This document shows positions 24,428-33,891 of a stretch of DNA of 59,639 nucleotides, piece after piece. A program made the position numbers and the translations under genes. The notes below the pieces were generated by a model. That model saw nothing but the letters and a program-made list of their open reading frames with translations, made no database searches and was not told the DNA's origin. Positions within the stretch are counted from its first letter, which is position 1. Every line of letters begins with the position of its first letter. The stretch lies in contig CAZGUH010000025.1 in NCBI GenBank assembly GCA_964529005.1, positions 1 to 59,639 on the forward strand, in the 5' to 3' direction. This stretch comes from CAZGUH01 sp964529005 (GTDB taxonomy: Bacteria; Actinomycetota; Acidimicrobiia; Acidimicrobiales; Ilumatobacteraceae).

Positions 24428-25867
24428 TCACGTGAGCTTTTCGACGAAGCTTTCGAGCTGGCGGAGGTTGCGGCACTCGTAGACACCGTCGGTGTGGGTG
24501 CCGTACTCACCGACGATCGAGTCGCCCGTGTTCCAGTAGCTGCGCGGCTCGGGGTTCAGCCAATACACGTGGCGCGCCTTCTGGCGCATCTCCTTCACCA
24601 CCCACGCCTGGCTGGCGTGATAGTTGTTGCGCGCGTCGCCGAGCAGCAGCACGGTGGTCTTCGGACCCACGTCCTTGCCATGACGGCCCCAGAACACCTC
24701 GAACGCGTGACCGTAGTCGCTGTGGCCGTCGACCCACACGACGTCGGCTTCGGCGTTGACTCGCTGGATCGCCTCCTGCACGTCCTCGGTGGCGCGGAAG
24801 AAGTCGGTGACCTCATCGATGCCGTCGATGAAGACGAACGAGCGCACCCGCGAGAACTGGTTCTGGATCGCGTACACCAGCATCAGCGTGAAGCGAGCGA
24901 ACGCCGCCACCGACCCCGAGATGTCGGCGACGACCATCAACTCCGGCTTGGCCGGACGCGGGTATTTGAACTTCGGCTCGGCCGGCACGCCGCCATAGCT
25001 GAGCGAGTGGCGGACCGTGTTACGGAAGTCGAGCGGACCGCGCCGACCGTGGCGGCGTTTGCGCGCGAGGCGGGCGGCGAGCTTCCGGGTCAACGGGTAC
25101 AGCGCCTTGCGCAGGTTCTGCATCTCGTCCCGGTTGGCGTGCATGAACTCGACGTCTTCGGGCAAGGGCTTGCGCAACGTCTTGGCCATCGCCTCGGCGC
25201 CGCGGTCGGCCACGAGCCGGCGACGGATCTCGGCCTCGACCTCCTTCTTGAACTGGTCGATGCGCGCCTCGTATTCGTCGCGCTCCAGCCGCTCCTCCAG
25301 CGGAGTCAGCTGACCGCCGACCGACTGGCGGCTGGCGTCCATCAACTGCTCCATCATCGAATCGAGATCGAGGTTCCGCAGCGTTCTGTACAGGTAGTAC
25401 GTGCCGCCGACCGGTCGACCTGGCTCCATTCCCGCGAAGCGCTGCACCGCTTGCCGAGCAAGCGCGCGCATCATCGCCTGGTCACCGTGCAGCAACGCCT
25501 GCATCAGGATCTGGGCCAGCTCCTCCGCCGTGAGCTGGTCCATCGTGCCGCCGGCGCCGCCTCGCCCGTCCGCCCCCTGCTGCTCTTGCATCTCGCGCCA
25601 CAGCTCGTCGAGCGCGGAGCCGTCACCGGCCTCGGACAGGCGGTACTCCGGACCGCGCAGGCTGAAGTAGACCTCGAACACGGTCTCGAACGAGCGCCAG
25701 TGCGCGTTGCTCTTCACCAGTGTCGCCCCGAGCGCGTACTTGAACGCCTCACGATCTTCGAGCGGGATGTGCTGCACCGCCTCGACCGCGTCGAGGGTCT
25801 CGGTGAGCGACACCGGCAGGCCCGCCGCCCGCAACTCGTTGACGAACCCGGTGAGCAGGTCGAGCAT
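24428..25867 (-). CDS. VWA (CoxE-like) domain protein
   Basis: A 479-residue protein. The N-terminal part resembles CoxE-type proteins (MLDLLTGFVNELRAAGLPVS, GATLVKSNAHWRSFETVFEV), the middle is a charged helical stretch (PLEERLERDEYEARIDQFKK), and the C-terminal VWA domain starts near residue 300 with ELMVVADISGSVAAFARFTL, whose DxSxS is the metal-ion-dependent adhesion site. TVLLLGDARNNYHA gives the later Asp. Its ATG overlaps the MoxR stop by one base. MoxR/VWA pairs act as chaperone-like or metal-insertion systems; the client here is not apparent. Confidence 0.88.
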   Translation of the reverse strand: MLDLLTGFVNELRAAGLPVSLTETLDAVEAVQHIPLEDREAFKYALGATLVKSNAHWRSFETVFEVYFSLRGPEYRLSEAGDGSALDELWREMQEQQGADGRGGAGGTMDQLTAEELAQILMQALLHGDQAMMRALARQAVQRFAGMEPGRPVGGTYYLYRTLRNLDLDSMMEQLMDASRQSVGGQLTPLEERLERDEYEARIDQFKKEVEAEIRRRLVADRGAEAMAKTLRKPLPEDVEFMHANRDEMQNLRKALYPLTRKLAARLARKRRHGRRGPLDFRNTVRHSLSYGGVPAEPKFKYPRPAKPELMVVADISGSVAAFARFTLMLVYAIQNQFSRVRSFVFIDGIDEVTDFFRATEDVQEAIQRVNAEADVVWVDGHSDYGHAFEVFWGRHGKDVGPKTTVLLLGDARNNYHASQAWVVKEMRQKARHVYWLNPEPRSYWNTGDSIVGEYGTHTDGVYECRNLRQLESFVEKLT

Positions 25868-26733
25868 TACTTGTCGACCGACAGCTCTTTCGCAGCCTTG
25901 GCGATGTCGGATTGGTACTTCAGCAGGATGTGCAGCGTCTCCTTGGCCTGCTGCGCATCGATGTGATCGATGCCGAGCAACACCAAAGTGCGGGCCCAGT
26001 CGAGCGTCTCGCTGACGCTCGGCGCCTTCTTCAGATCGAGCTGCCGGATGCTGCGCACGATCCGCGCGATCTGGTCGGCGAGGTTCTCGTTGACGCCCGG
26101 CACCTTGGTCAGCACGATCTCCTTCTCGCGCTCCATCTCCGGGTAGTCGACGTGCAGGTAGAGGCACCGCCGCTTCAACGCCTCGCTGAGCTCGCGGGTG
26201 TTGTTCGAGGTGAGGAACACCAACGGGATCTGCTTGGCCGTGATCGTCCCCAGCTCGGGGATCGACACTTGGTAATCGGACAGGATCTCCAGCAGCAGCG
26301 CCTCGGTCTCGACCTCGACGCGGTCGACCTCGTCGATCAGCAGGACGACCGGCTCGGAGGCCGAGATCGCCTCCAGGAGCGGGCGGGTGAGGAGGAACTC
26401 CTCGCTGAAGATGTCGTCGTGGACCTCGCTCCACGATTCGCTGCTCTTGTCCGCCTGGATCCGTAGCAGCTGCTTCTTGTAGTTCCACTCGTACAGCGCT
26501 TTGGACTCGTCCAGGCCCTCGTAGCACTGGAGGCGGATGAGGCGCGATCCGGTGAGCTCGGCGATGCTCTTGGCGAGCTGCGTCTTGCCGGTGCCGGCCG
26601 GGCCCTCCACGAGCACAGGCTTCCCCAGCCGATCTGCGAGGAACGCCACCCCGGCGATTCCGTCGTCAGCCAGGTATTGGACGTCGCGCAGGCCCTCGCG
26701 CACCTGCTGGACGCTCTCGAAGCGTTCGCTCAT
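25867..26733 (-). CDS. MoxR family AAA+ ATPase
   Basis: A 288-residue ATPase. Walker A is in LVEGPAGTGKTQLAK (K50), Walker B in VVLLIDEVDRVEVETEALLL, sensor 1 in LVFLTSNNTRELSEALKRRC, and the arginine-finger region RRCLYLHVDYPE follows. The length and motifs suit the MoxR branch that couples to VWA proteins, and a VWA gene follows with a one-base overlap. The start is divergent from the TerB-AAA gene with 63 bases between them. Confidence 0.92.
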   Translation of the reverse strand: MSERFESVQQVREGLRDVQYLADDGIAGVAFLADRLGKPVLVEGPAGTGKTQLAKSIAELTGSRLIRLQCYEGLDESKALYEWNYKKQLLRIQADKSSESWSEVHDDIFSEEFLLTRPLLEAISASEPVVLLIDEVDRVEVETEALLLEILSDYQVSIPELGTITAKQIPLVFLTSNNTRELSEALKRRCLYLHVDYPEMEREKEIVLTKVPGVNENLADQIARIVRSIRQLDLKKAPSVSETLDWARTLVLLGIDHIDAQQAKETLHILLKYQSDIAKAAKELSVDK

Positions 26734-26796
26734 GCGGGCACCCTATCGGCAGGCCCGAAACGTCGATCAATCGGAACAGCTGGTCATACGCTGCCC

Positions 26797-28197
26797 ATGA
26801 TGGGCGAGCAGCACCTCAACCTGGCGGCCGACATCAACGCGTTCGTCGCCATGCAATCGAGCAACCTGGCGGTGCTCTCCGGGCGTGAGCCATCCGACCA
26901 CGAGGCCGACGCGCGCATCGAGGCGTCCAACCTCGTCGCCGCTCTGATCGATGCCGACGGCCGGCTCGACGAGGCCGAGTTGCGCGCGTACGTCGACGTC
27001 ATCGGCACGCAGCTCGATCCCCCGGTGATCGCCGCACCGGCCGAGTTGCGGGCCAGCGGGCTGTTCACCGGCCGCCGCGCGTGGCTGGCTCAGCCGAGCC
27101 CGATGCTTCAGCTCTTGGTTGATGCCGATGCCCGCGACGCGCGGACCTCGAGCCACTGGTACTACAAGTTCGCGATCAGCATCGCCCACCGCCTCGCCGC
27201 CGTCGACCTCGTGCCGTCACCGAGCGAGCTCGCCGCGATCGACGAGTTCCGCTCGATGATGCTCGCCACGATGGACCGCGCCGGCGTGCCGCGACCGGGC
27301 GCGCACAACCCTGGGAGCGCGACGCCCGCGACACCGGCGGCGACACCCGCGCCCGACCCGCCGGCGAGCGCGCCAGCCGGAACGGGCGAGCCGGACGCGC
27401 CGACGCTCGACGAACTTCTCGACCAGCTCGACGGGCTCGTCGGTCTCGACCACGTCAAGCAAGAGGTGCGCCAGCTGACCAGCTTGTTGCAAGTGCAACA
27501 GCTCCGCGCCCGCTTCGGCCTGCCGGTCTTCGAAACCAGCCACCACCTCGTCTTCACCGGCAACCCGGGAACCGGCAAGACGACGGTCGCTCGCCTGCTC
27601 TCCCAGATCTACCGCGCCGTCGGCGTGGTGTCGAAGGGCCACCTCGTCGAGACCGACCGCAGCCATCTGGTCGCCGGATACGTCGGTCAGACCGCGATCC
27701 GCACGCGCGAAGCCCTGGAGTCCGCTCTCGGGGGCACGGTGCTCATCGACGAGGCATACGCGCTGGCGCGCGGCGGCGAGAACGACTTCGGCCGCGAGGC
27801 GATCGACACGCTGGTGAAGTTCATGGAGGACCATCGCGACGACCTCGCCGTGATCGCCGCCGGGTACACCGACGAGATGGCCACGTTCGTCGACGCCAAC
27901 CCGGGCCTCGCCAGCCGGTTCACGCGCACGGTCGAGTTCCCCGACTACACCGACGACGAGCTGGTCGCGATCTTCTGCCAGCTCGGCGACCGCCACCGAT
28001 ACATCCCGACCGACGACGCGCTGGCGGTCGTGCGACACCGCATCGCCGCCGCGCCGCGCGGGCGCGGCTTCGGCAACGCACGGTTCGTGCGCAACCTGTT
28101 CGACGCCGCCGTCGCTCGTCACGCCCTGCGCGTCGCGCCGCTGCCCGACCCACTCGAAGAGCAACTCACCACCCTCACCGCCGCGGACCTGGCCTGA
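26797..28197 (+). CDS. TerB-like plus AAA (CbxX/EccA-type) ATPase
   Basis: A 466-residue protein. Residues about 8-165 look like a TerB-type helical domain (ASNLVAALIDADGRLDEAEL, YYKFAISIAHRLAAVDLVPS). A Pro/Ala-rich linker follows, then an AAA domain: LDQLDGLVGLDHVKQEVRQL, Walker A VFTGNPGTGKTTVARLLSQI, GYVGQTAIRTREALESALGG, Walker B TVLIDEAYALARGGENDFGR and sensor LAVIAAGYTDEM. The AAA part is of the CbxX/CfqX kind also found in EccA of type VII secretion. No ESX genes are nearby. ATG 26797 or 26800 could start it. The neighbouring genes suggest envelope-linked work, which is inference. Confidence 0.85.
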   Translation: MMGEQHLNLAADINAFVAMQSSNLAVLSGREPSDHEADARIEASNLVAALIDADGRLDEAELRAYVDVIGTQLDPPVIAAPAELRASGLFTGRRAWLAQPSPMLQLLVDADARDARTSSHWYYKFAISIAHRLAAVDLVPSPSELAAIDEFRSMMLATMDRAGVPRPGAHNPGSATPATPAATPAPDPPASAPAGTGEPDAPTLDELLDQLDGLVGLDHVKQEVRQLTSLLQVQQLRARFGLPVFETSHHLVFTGNPGTGKTTVARLLSQIYRAVGVVSKGHLVETDRSHLVAGYVGQTAIRTREALESALGGTVLIDEAYALARGGENDFGREAIDTLVKFMEDHRDDLAVIAAGYTDEMATFVDANPGLASRFTRTVEFPDYTDDELVAIFCQLGDRHRYIPTDDALAVVRHRIAAAPRGRGFGNARFVRNLFDAAVARHALRVAPLPDPLEEQLTTLTAADLA

Positions 28198-28215
28198 AGA
28201 AATAGCCTGCTTTCG

Positions 28216-29022
28216 ATGGCCAGCTTCCGCGACCGGTTCCTCACCCCCGGGGTGGCCAAGGCGATCATGTCGCCGTGGCGGCTGCTGCTCGGCGCCGCCG
28301 CAGGAGTGGTCGCTGCGCTGCTCGGCGTCGGGATCGGCCTGGCCGTCGTGATCGGCATCGCGGCGTACGGCGCCACGGTGCTGGCCGCCGTGCCCAGGCG
28401 TGAGCGCGCAGCGCCGATCGACGCGTTCACGCTGTCGGAGCCATGGCGGCGATACGTGCAGGGAGCGCAATCGGCGCGGCGGCGGTTCGACCAGGTGCTC
28501 ACCGCCACACAGTCGGGCCCGATCCGCGAGCGCCTGGCCTCGATCGGCGAGCGCCTCGACGACGGCGTGCAGCAGTGCTGGCTCATCGCGTGCCGTGGCG
28601 ACCAGCTCGACGCCGCTGTGGCCAGGATCGACCCGGTCGCCGTGCGGGCCCGCCTTGCCGCGCTGGGGAAGACGGGCGAGACCGACACCGGCGCCACCAT
28701 CGCCTCGCTCGAAGCCCAGCTGGCGTCCGCGGATCGCATGAAGGCGACCAGCGCGCAGGCGGCGAGCCGCCTCTCGCTGATGCGCTCCCGTCTGGACGAG
28801 CTGGTCGCCCGCGCCGCCGAGGTCGGCGTCGGGGCCGGCGACACCGTCGCCTTCAGCAGCGAGGTCGACAGCCTCGTCACCGAGCTGGAGGGGCTGCGCC
28901 TGGCGCTCGACGAGGCGAACCGGGCGAGCAACGATCCCACGCTGCCGCGCATCTCGTTCACCGAACGGCCGGACCGGCCCGACGAGGGCACGCCTGGCAC
29001 GGAGACGACGCCCGGCTCGTGA
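28216..29022 (+). CDS. Membrane protein with coiled-coil tail
   Basis: A 268-residue protein. Residues about 20-55 form a hydrophobic hairpin or two short helices (LLLGAAAGVVAALLGVGIGL, AVVIGIAAYGATVLAAV). The remainder is helical and heptad-like (RERLASIGERLDDGVQQCWL, ASRLSLMRSRLDELVARAAE). It ends in a Pro/Thr-rich tail. The family is not recognised. It sits 18 bases after the TerB-AAA gene and overlaps murJ by 4 bases, so the three are probably one transcript. Confidence 0.7.
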   Translation: MASFRDRFLTPGVAKAIMSPWRLLLGAAAGVVAALLGVGIGLAVVIGIAAYGATVLAAVPRRERAAPIDAFTLSEPWRRYVQGAQSARRRFDQVLTATQSGPIRERLASIGERLDDGVQQCWLIACRGDQLDAAVARIDPVAVRARLAALGKTGETDTGATIASLEAQLASADRMKATSAQAASRLSLMRSRLDELVARAAEVGVGAGDTVAFSSEVDSLVTELEGLRLALDEANRASNDPTLPRISFTERPDRPDEGTPGTETTPGS

Positions 29023-30632
29023 GCTCGTCCGCGTCGACATCCTCGGCGGGCTCTGGTCTGCTGCGCTCCAACCTCGTCGTCGCGCTCGGCACGGCGTTGT
29101 CGCGCCTCACCGGTCTGGTGCGGGTGGTCGTGTTCGGCATCGTGATCGGCCAGACCGCTCTGGCGGACGCGTACAACAGCGCCAACGGCAGCCCGAACGC
29201 GGTCTACGAGCTGCTCCTCGGCGGTGTGCTGTCGGCGAGCCTCGTCCCGCTGTTCACCCGCCACGTGGAGGACCGTGACGACGAGGCGACCAGCGCCGTG
29301 GTGACGGTCGCGGCGGTGATGATCACCGGCCTGACCGCGCTCGCGGTGCTCGCCGCTCCGTGGATCTTCCACCTGTACTCGCTCAACCCGAGCGACGGTG
29401 TCGACGCCGGCCAGTACCGCGAGGTCGGCACCGCGCTCACGCGCGTGTTCCTCGTACAGATCTTGTTCTACGGCCTGACGACGCTGGCGTCCGCGCTGTT
29501 GCACGCGCGGCGCCGGTTCTTCGCCGCGGCCTGGGCCCCGGTGCTGTCGAACATCGTCATCATCTTCAGCCTGTTGCTGGTGCCGAGCGCGGTCGCCGGC
29601 GACGACCCGCCCGGTCTCGCCGACGTGCTCACCAACGACCGGCTGCGCTGGACCTTGGGGCTCGGCGCGACGCTGGGCATCGCGATCATGGCGATCGCGC
29701 TCGTGCCGGCGCTGCTGGCGGCGAACGCGCCGCTGCGGTTCTCGTGGAACCCGAGGCACCCGGCCGTGCGCAAGCTCGTCACGCTGTCAGGGTTCACCCT
29801 GGGGTACGCCGCCGCCAACCAAGTCGCGGTGATCGTCATCTCGAACCTCGCCCTGGCGGTCGATCCCGGCGCGCAGGACGCGTACACGAAGGCCTACACG
29901 TTCTTCGTGCTCCCCCACGGATTGCTGGCCGTGTCGCTGATGACCACCCTCGCCCCTGAATTGACGTCGCGGGTGGCGCGGCGAGACAAGGCGGGTTTCA
30001 TCGAGCGCGCGTCGCTGGGCATCTCGATGGTGGCCGTGCTGACGATCCCCGCGGGGCTCGGCCTCTTCGCGCTGCGGCGGCCGCTCATCGGCGCGTTGCT
30101 CAACCACGGCGAGTTCTCCGCCCAGGCGGCGCTGACGACGAGCCGCGCGCTGGCGGGCTTCGCCCTCGGGCTCGCCGGCTTCTCGATCTACCTGTTCGTG
30201 CTGCGAGCGTTCTACGCCCACCAGGACGCCCGGACGCCGTTCGTGATCAACATCGGAGAGAACCTGCTCAACATCGTGTTCGGTGTCCTGCTCGTCGGCC
30301 GGTACGGCGTGCTCGGGCTGGGCCTCGCGCTCGCCCTCGCCTACACGATCGCCGCTGCCTGGGCGCTGGTGGTGCTGACGTACAAGGTCCCCGGCTTCAC
30401 CGTCGGGCCGATCGTCGACAGCCTGTGGCGGATCGTGCTGGCGGCGGTCGTGATGGCCGAGGTGGTCTGGTTCGTCACCCAGCCGATCGGATCGAACGCC
30501 GGCGCCGGCGCTCTGGCGCGGGTGGTCGTGGGCAGCGTGGTCGGCGCCGCCGTGTACGTCGGGCTGCTGGCCGCGCTGCGCTCGCCCGAGCTGGCGACGT
30601 TGCGCGATCGCGTGGCCTCGCGGCGTGCGTAA
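29019..30632 (+). CDS. murJ: Lipid II flippase MurJ
   Basis: A 537-residue polytopic membrane protein of the MurJ/MviN type. It starts SNLVVALGTALSRLTGLVRV, then ALADAYNSANGSPNAVYELL, GGVLSASLVPLFTRHVEDRD and about 14 hydrophobic segments. FVLRAFYAHQDARTPFVINI is the conserved loop seen late in the family. It moves lipid II across the membrane for peptidoglycan synthesis. GTG 29019 overlaps the preceding stop (GTGA). The extra kinase-like C-terminal domains of mycobacterial MviN are absent. Confidence 0.93.
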   Translation: MSSSASTSSAGSGLLRSNLVVALGTALSRLTGLVRVVVFGIVIGQTALADAYNSANGSPNAVYELLLGGVLSASLVPLFTRHVEDRDDEATSAVVTVAAVMITGLTALAVLAAPWIFHLYSLNPSDGVDAGQYREVGTALTRVFLVQILFYGLTTLASALLHARRRFFAAAWAPVLSNIVIIFSLLLVPSAVAGDDPPGLADVLTNDRLRWTLGLGATLGIAIMAIALVPALLAANAPLRFSWNPRHPAVRKLVTLSGFTLGYAAANQVAVIVISNLALAVDPGAQDAYTKAYTFFVLPHGLLAVSLMTTLAPELTSRVARRDKAGFIERASLGISMVAVLTIPAGLGLFALRRPLIGALLNHGEFSAQAALTTSRALAGFALGLAGFSIYLFVLRAFYAHQDARTPFVINIGENLLNIVFGVLLVGRYGVLGLGLALALAYTIAAAWALVVLTYKVPGFTVGPIVDSLWRIVLAAVVMAEVVWFVTQPIGSNAGAGALARVVVGSVVGAAVYVGLLAALRSPELATLRDRVASRRA

Positions 30633-30641
30633 TCTTCCTCC

Positions 30642-31445
30642 ATGTTCAAACTCGCTCGGAAGTGGTGGAAGTACCTGACGGCGAAGCTGACCGGAAAGTT
30701 CAACGAGGCCGCCGATCCGAAGGTGCAGCTCGAGCAGGCGCTGGCGGAGGCGAACCAGCAGCATCGCCGCCTGAAGGAACAGGCCGCCAACGTGATCGCC
30801 AGCCAGAAGCAGGCCGAGCTGCGGCTCAACGCCAAGCTCACCGAGCTGGAGAAGCTGAACGCCAACGCCCGCCAGGCGCTGGTCATGGCCGAGGACGCCA
30901 CCAAGGCCGGCGATGGGGCGAAGGCGACGCAGTACAACCAGGCCGCCGAGACGATCGCCAACCAGCTGATCCAGGTCGAGAAGGACGTCGAGAGCCTGAA
31001 GGCGATGGTGCTCGAATCGACCAGCGCCGCCGATCAGGCCAAGGCCGCGGTGCAGCAGAACAGCCGCCTCCTGCAAGAGAAGCTGGCCGAGAAGAACAAG
31101 CTCCTCTCCCAGCTCGAGCAAGCGAAGATGCAGGAGGAGATGAACAAGGCGATGGCCTCGCTCAACGAGACCGTCGGCGACGACGTCCCCACGTTGAGCG
31201 AGGTGGAGCAGAAGATCCAGGCCCGCTATGCGAAGGCCAAGGCGATGTCGGAGCTCAACGAGACGTCCGTCCAGAGCCGGGTTCTCGAGGTCGAGCAGGC
31301 CACGGCGAACGTCGAAGCGCAGAACCGTCTCAGCCAGCTCCGTGCCGAACTCGGCCTCAGCGGGGCGCCCGCTGTGTCCGCGCCCTCCGAGTCCTCGCGC
31401 GCCGAGCCTGCGCCCGCCGAGAACCCCTCCCCCGACGCCGGCTGA
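30642..31445 (+). CDS. pspA: PspA/IM30 family protein
   Basis: A 267-residue, almost wholly helical protein: an N-terminal amphipathic helix (MFKLARKWWKYLTAKLTGKF), DPKVQLEQALAEANQQHRRL, then long coiled coil (AELRLNAKLTELEKLNANAR, KDVESLKAMVLESTSAADQA). It ends in a Ser/Ala/Pro tail. PspA proteins coat and protect the inner membrane under stress. It follows murJ by 9 bases. No PspF- or ClgR-like regulator is adjacent. Confidence 0.9.
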   Translation: MFKLARKWWKYLTAKLTGKFNEAADPKVQLEQALAEANQQHRRLKEQAANVIASQKQAELRLNAKLTELEKLNANARQALVMAEDATKAGDGAKATQYNQAAETIANQLIQVEKDVESLKAMVLESTSAADQAKAAVQQNSRLLQEKLAEKNKLLSQLEQAKMQEEMNKAMASLNETVGDDVPTLSEVEQKIQARYAKAKAMSELNETSVQSRVLEVEQATANVEAQNRLSQLRAELGLSGAPAVSAPSESSRAEPAPAENPSPDAG

Positions 31446-31453
31446 CCGTCCCG

Positions 31454-31468
31454 GCCCATCTCATGGGC
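31454..31468. terminator. Hairpin between convergent pspA and proB
   Basis: GCCCAT, a CTC loop and ATGGGC form a 6-bp hairpin in the 55 bases between the converging pspA and proB genes. No T-run follows on either side, so it would be a weak or factor-assisted bidirectional terminator. Confidence 0.4.
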
Positions 31469-31500
31469 GCCCAAGCAGGCTGGTGGCGGCGCCGAGCCGT

Positions 31501-32589
31501 CTAGCGCGGCAGCACGACGAGGTCGTCGCGGTGGATCGCCTCGCGGGCGACGTCCGGCGGCAGGTCGGTGGTGCGCCGTCCGGCGATCCTGCGCAACGTC
31601 GTCGCATCGCACGCGGCCATCCCGCGGGCGACGAGGACGCCCGCGCCATCGCGGACCTCGATGGTGTCGCCCTCGACGAACAGCCCCTCGACCCGCGTGA
31701 CACCGGCAGGCAGGAGCGACGTGTTGCGCTCGACGAGCGCGCGGCGAGCCCCGTCGTCGACGCTGACCGCCCCGTTCACGTGGCTGGCGAACCCGATCCA
31801 CAGCTTGCGGGCCGGCAGGCGCTTGTCGCGAGGCTGGAACGTCGTCCCGACCTCGTCACCGGCGACAGCCCGCACCAGCACATCTCGATCGCCCGCTCGG
31901 GCGATCACGGCGCGCACGCCGGACCACGACGCGATGCGCGCCGCGGCGAGCTTCGATGCCATTCCCCCGCTGCCCCGCGTCGTCCCGCTCGTCCCCGCGC
32001 TGACCGCCAGCAGCGGATCGTCGACGGCCACCTCGCGGATGAGGGTCGCAGCAGGGTCGTGGCGCGGATCGGCCGTGTAGAGCCCCGGGGTATCGGTGAG
32101 CAGCACCAGGATGTCGGCGCTGACGTTGTGGGCCACCAGCGCGGCGATGCGATCGTTGTCGCCGTAGCGGATCTCGTCGCTGGCGATGGTGTCGTTCTCG
32201 TTGACGATCGGCACGAGCCCGAGCTCCAGCAGCCGGATCATCGTGCGCCGCGCATGCAGATACTGCCGCCGGTCGGCGAAGTCGTGCGGCGCCAGCAGCA
32301 CCTGCGCGGCCACCAGTCCGCGGGCTGCGAACGCCGCGTTGTACACCTCCATCAGCCTTCCCTGGCCGACGGCAGCGAGCGCCTGCAACGTCGTGACGTC
32401 GGTGGGGCGCGCAGCGAGACCGAGAGCTGCCACACCTGCGGACACCGCGCCCGACGACACCAGGACGACCTCGTGACCCTGGCCGCACAGATCGTGGACC
32501 TGGCGGGCGAGGTCGTCGATGACGGCACGGTCGATCATGCCCAGCTCGTCCGTCAGCGACGAGGTGCCGACCTTGGCGATGACGCGCAC
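31501..32589 (-). CDS. proB: Glutamate 5-kinase
   Basis: A 362-residue enzyme for the first step of proline synthesis. The kinase domain has VIAKVGTSSLTDE, VVLVSSGAVSAGVAALGL, PIVNENDTIASDEIRYGDND and ILVLLTDTPGLYTADPRHDP. The C-terminal PUA domain covers about 275-362 (GLFVEGDTIEVRDGAGVLVA). GTG 32589 begins 3 bases after the obgE stop (32592) on the same strand, giving an obgE-proB operon. proA is not in view. PUA-containing GK is the usual bacterial form with proline feedback. Confidence 0.95.
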   Translation of the reverse strand: MRVIAKVGTSSLTDELGMIDRAVIDDLARQVHDLCGQGHEVVLVSSGAVSAGVAALGLAARPTDVTTLQALAAVGQGRLMEVYNAAFAARGLVAAQVLLAPHDFADRRQYLHARRTMIRLLELGLVPIVNENDTIASDEIRYGDNDRIAALVAHNVSADILVLLTDTPGLYTADPRHDPAATLIREVAVDDPLLAVSAGTSGTTRGSGGMASKLAAARIASWSGVRAVIARAGDRDVLVRAVAGDEVGTTFQPRDKRLPARKLWIGFASHVNGAVSVDDGARRALVERNTSLLPAGVTRVEGLFVEGDTIEVRDGAGVLVARGMAACDATTLRRIAGRRTTDLPPDVAREAIHRDDLVVLPR

Positions 32590-32591
32590 GG

Positions 32592-33860
32592 CTAGCGCTC
32601 CGGGTGGTAGTCGAAGCTGAACGAGCCGATCCAGACCACGTCGCCTTCCTGCGCCCCGGCGCGCGCCAGCAGGCGCGGCACCCCGAGCCGTTCGAGCCGA
32701 GAGTCGATGTAGCTGAGCGCCTCGGGCGTGGTGACGTCGTTGAGCGCGACCGCCCGCTCGGCGGCACGGCCGTGCACGCGGAACTCGTGATCGGCGAGGC
32801 GTTCGACGGTCGCCCCCTCCGCCAGAGGCCGCAGGATGACGACGCCTTCCTGCGCGGGCTGGGCCTGGCGAGCCTCGTGGACGCGCGCGGCCATCGCGCC
32901 GACCAGCTCGCGCACGCCGGCCCCGGTGACGGCGGAGATGCGCAGCCACTCGTCCTCGGCGTCGTCGATCACCGGATCGTCGAGCGCGACGAGGTCGGTC
33001 TTGGAGAGCGCGATGACCCGCGGGCGGGCGAGCAGCTCGGGTTGGTACGCGTCGAGTTCGTGCAGCAGCACTTCGAGCTGGCGGCGCGGCGTCGTGCCGT
33101 CGAGGGCGGCGGCGTCGAGGAGGACGCAGAGCACCCGAGCCCGCTCGACGTGCCGCAGGAAGCGGTGGCCGAGGCCCTTGCCCTCGCTCGCGCCCTCGAT
33201 CAGGCCGGGAATGTCGGCGACGATGAACTCGGTCGACTCGTCGAGACGCACCACGCCGAGATGCGGTTCCAGGGTGGTGAACGGATAGTCGGCGATCTTC
33301 GGTTTCGCCGCGCTGATGCGGCTGATCAGGGTGCTCTTGCCGACGTTGGGGAATCCGACGAGGGCGACGTCGGCCATCAACTTCAGCTCGAGCTTCAGCC
33401 AGCGCTCCTCGCCGTGCTCGCCCTGCTCGGCGAACGTGGGGGCACGGCGCTTGTTCGACAGGAACCGGGCGTTGCCCCGCCCGCCGCGCCCGCCGGCTGC
33501 GGCGAGCCAGCGGTCGCCGTGGTGGACGAGGTCGGCGAGCACCTCGCCGGTGTACATGTCGCGCACGACCGTGCCCTCGGGCACGCTGATCTCGAGGCTC
33601 TCGCCCCGCTTGCCGTGGAGGTCCTTTCCCTTGCCGTGGACGCCGTTGCCGGCTCGGCGGTGCGGATGGTCGCGGAACGCCAGCAGCGACGCGACGTTGC
33701 GGTCGGCCACCAACCACACGTCGCCGCCCTTGCCTCCGTCACCCCCGTTCGGCCCGCCCATGACGACCGGACCCTCCCGGCGGAACGCCACGCAGCCGGC
33801 CCCGCCGTCGCCGCCGCGCACGTTGAGCTGGCACTCGTCGACGAACCCGGACACGACCAT
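32592..33860 (-). CDS. obgE: GTPase Obg/CgtA
   Basis: A 422-residue ribosome-assembly GTPase. It has the Gly-rich Obg fold (FVDECQLNVRGGDGGAGCVA, GGPNGGDGGKGGDVWLVADR), the G domain with G1 VGFPNVGKSTLISR, G3 VADIPGLIEGASEGKGLGHR and G4 IALSKTDL, and a C-terminal OCT domain (about 345-422). Length and domain order are standard. It precedes proB. The dgt-like gene is divergent with 31 bases between starts, so both promoters share that small gap. Confidence 0.96.
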   Translation of the reverse strand: MVVSGFVDECQLNVRGGDGGAGCVAFRREGPVVMGGPNGGDGGKGGDVWLVADRNVASLLAFRDHPHRRAGNGVHGKGKDLHGKRGESLEISVPEGTVVRDMYTGEVLADLVHHGDRWLAAAGGRGGRGNARFLSNKRRAPTFAEQGEHGEERWLKLELKLMADVALVGFPNVGKSTLISRISAAKPKIADYPFTTLEPHLGVVRLDESTEFIVADIPGLIEGASEGKGLGHRFLRHVERARVLCVLLDAAALDGTTPRRQLEVLLHELDAYQPELLARPRVIALSKTDLVALDDPVIDDAEDEWLRISAVTGAGVRELVGAMAARVHEARQAQPAQEGVVILRPLAEGATVERLADHEFRVHGRAAERAVALNDVTTPEALSYIDSRLERLGVPRLLARAGAQEGDVVWIGSFSFDYHPER

Positions 33861-33891
33861 CGAGGCTACCGGCGTCCCTATCCTGGTCGGA

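Noticed and set aside
22024..24510. 828-codon minus-strand frame opposite purN and guaB
   Set aside because: Antisense shadow: no domain, biased composition, and both genes beneath it are intact on the plus strand.
28443..29018. Upstream extension of the murJ frame
   Set aside because: It overlaps the intact gene at 28216-29022 and adds low-complexity sequence; the GTG at 29019 overlaps that stop and begins right before the first MurJ helix.
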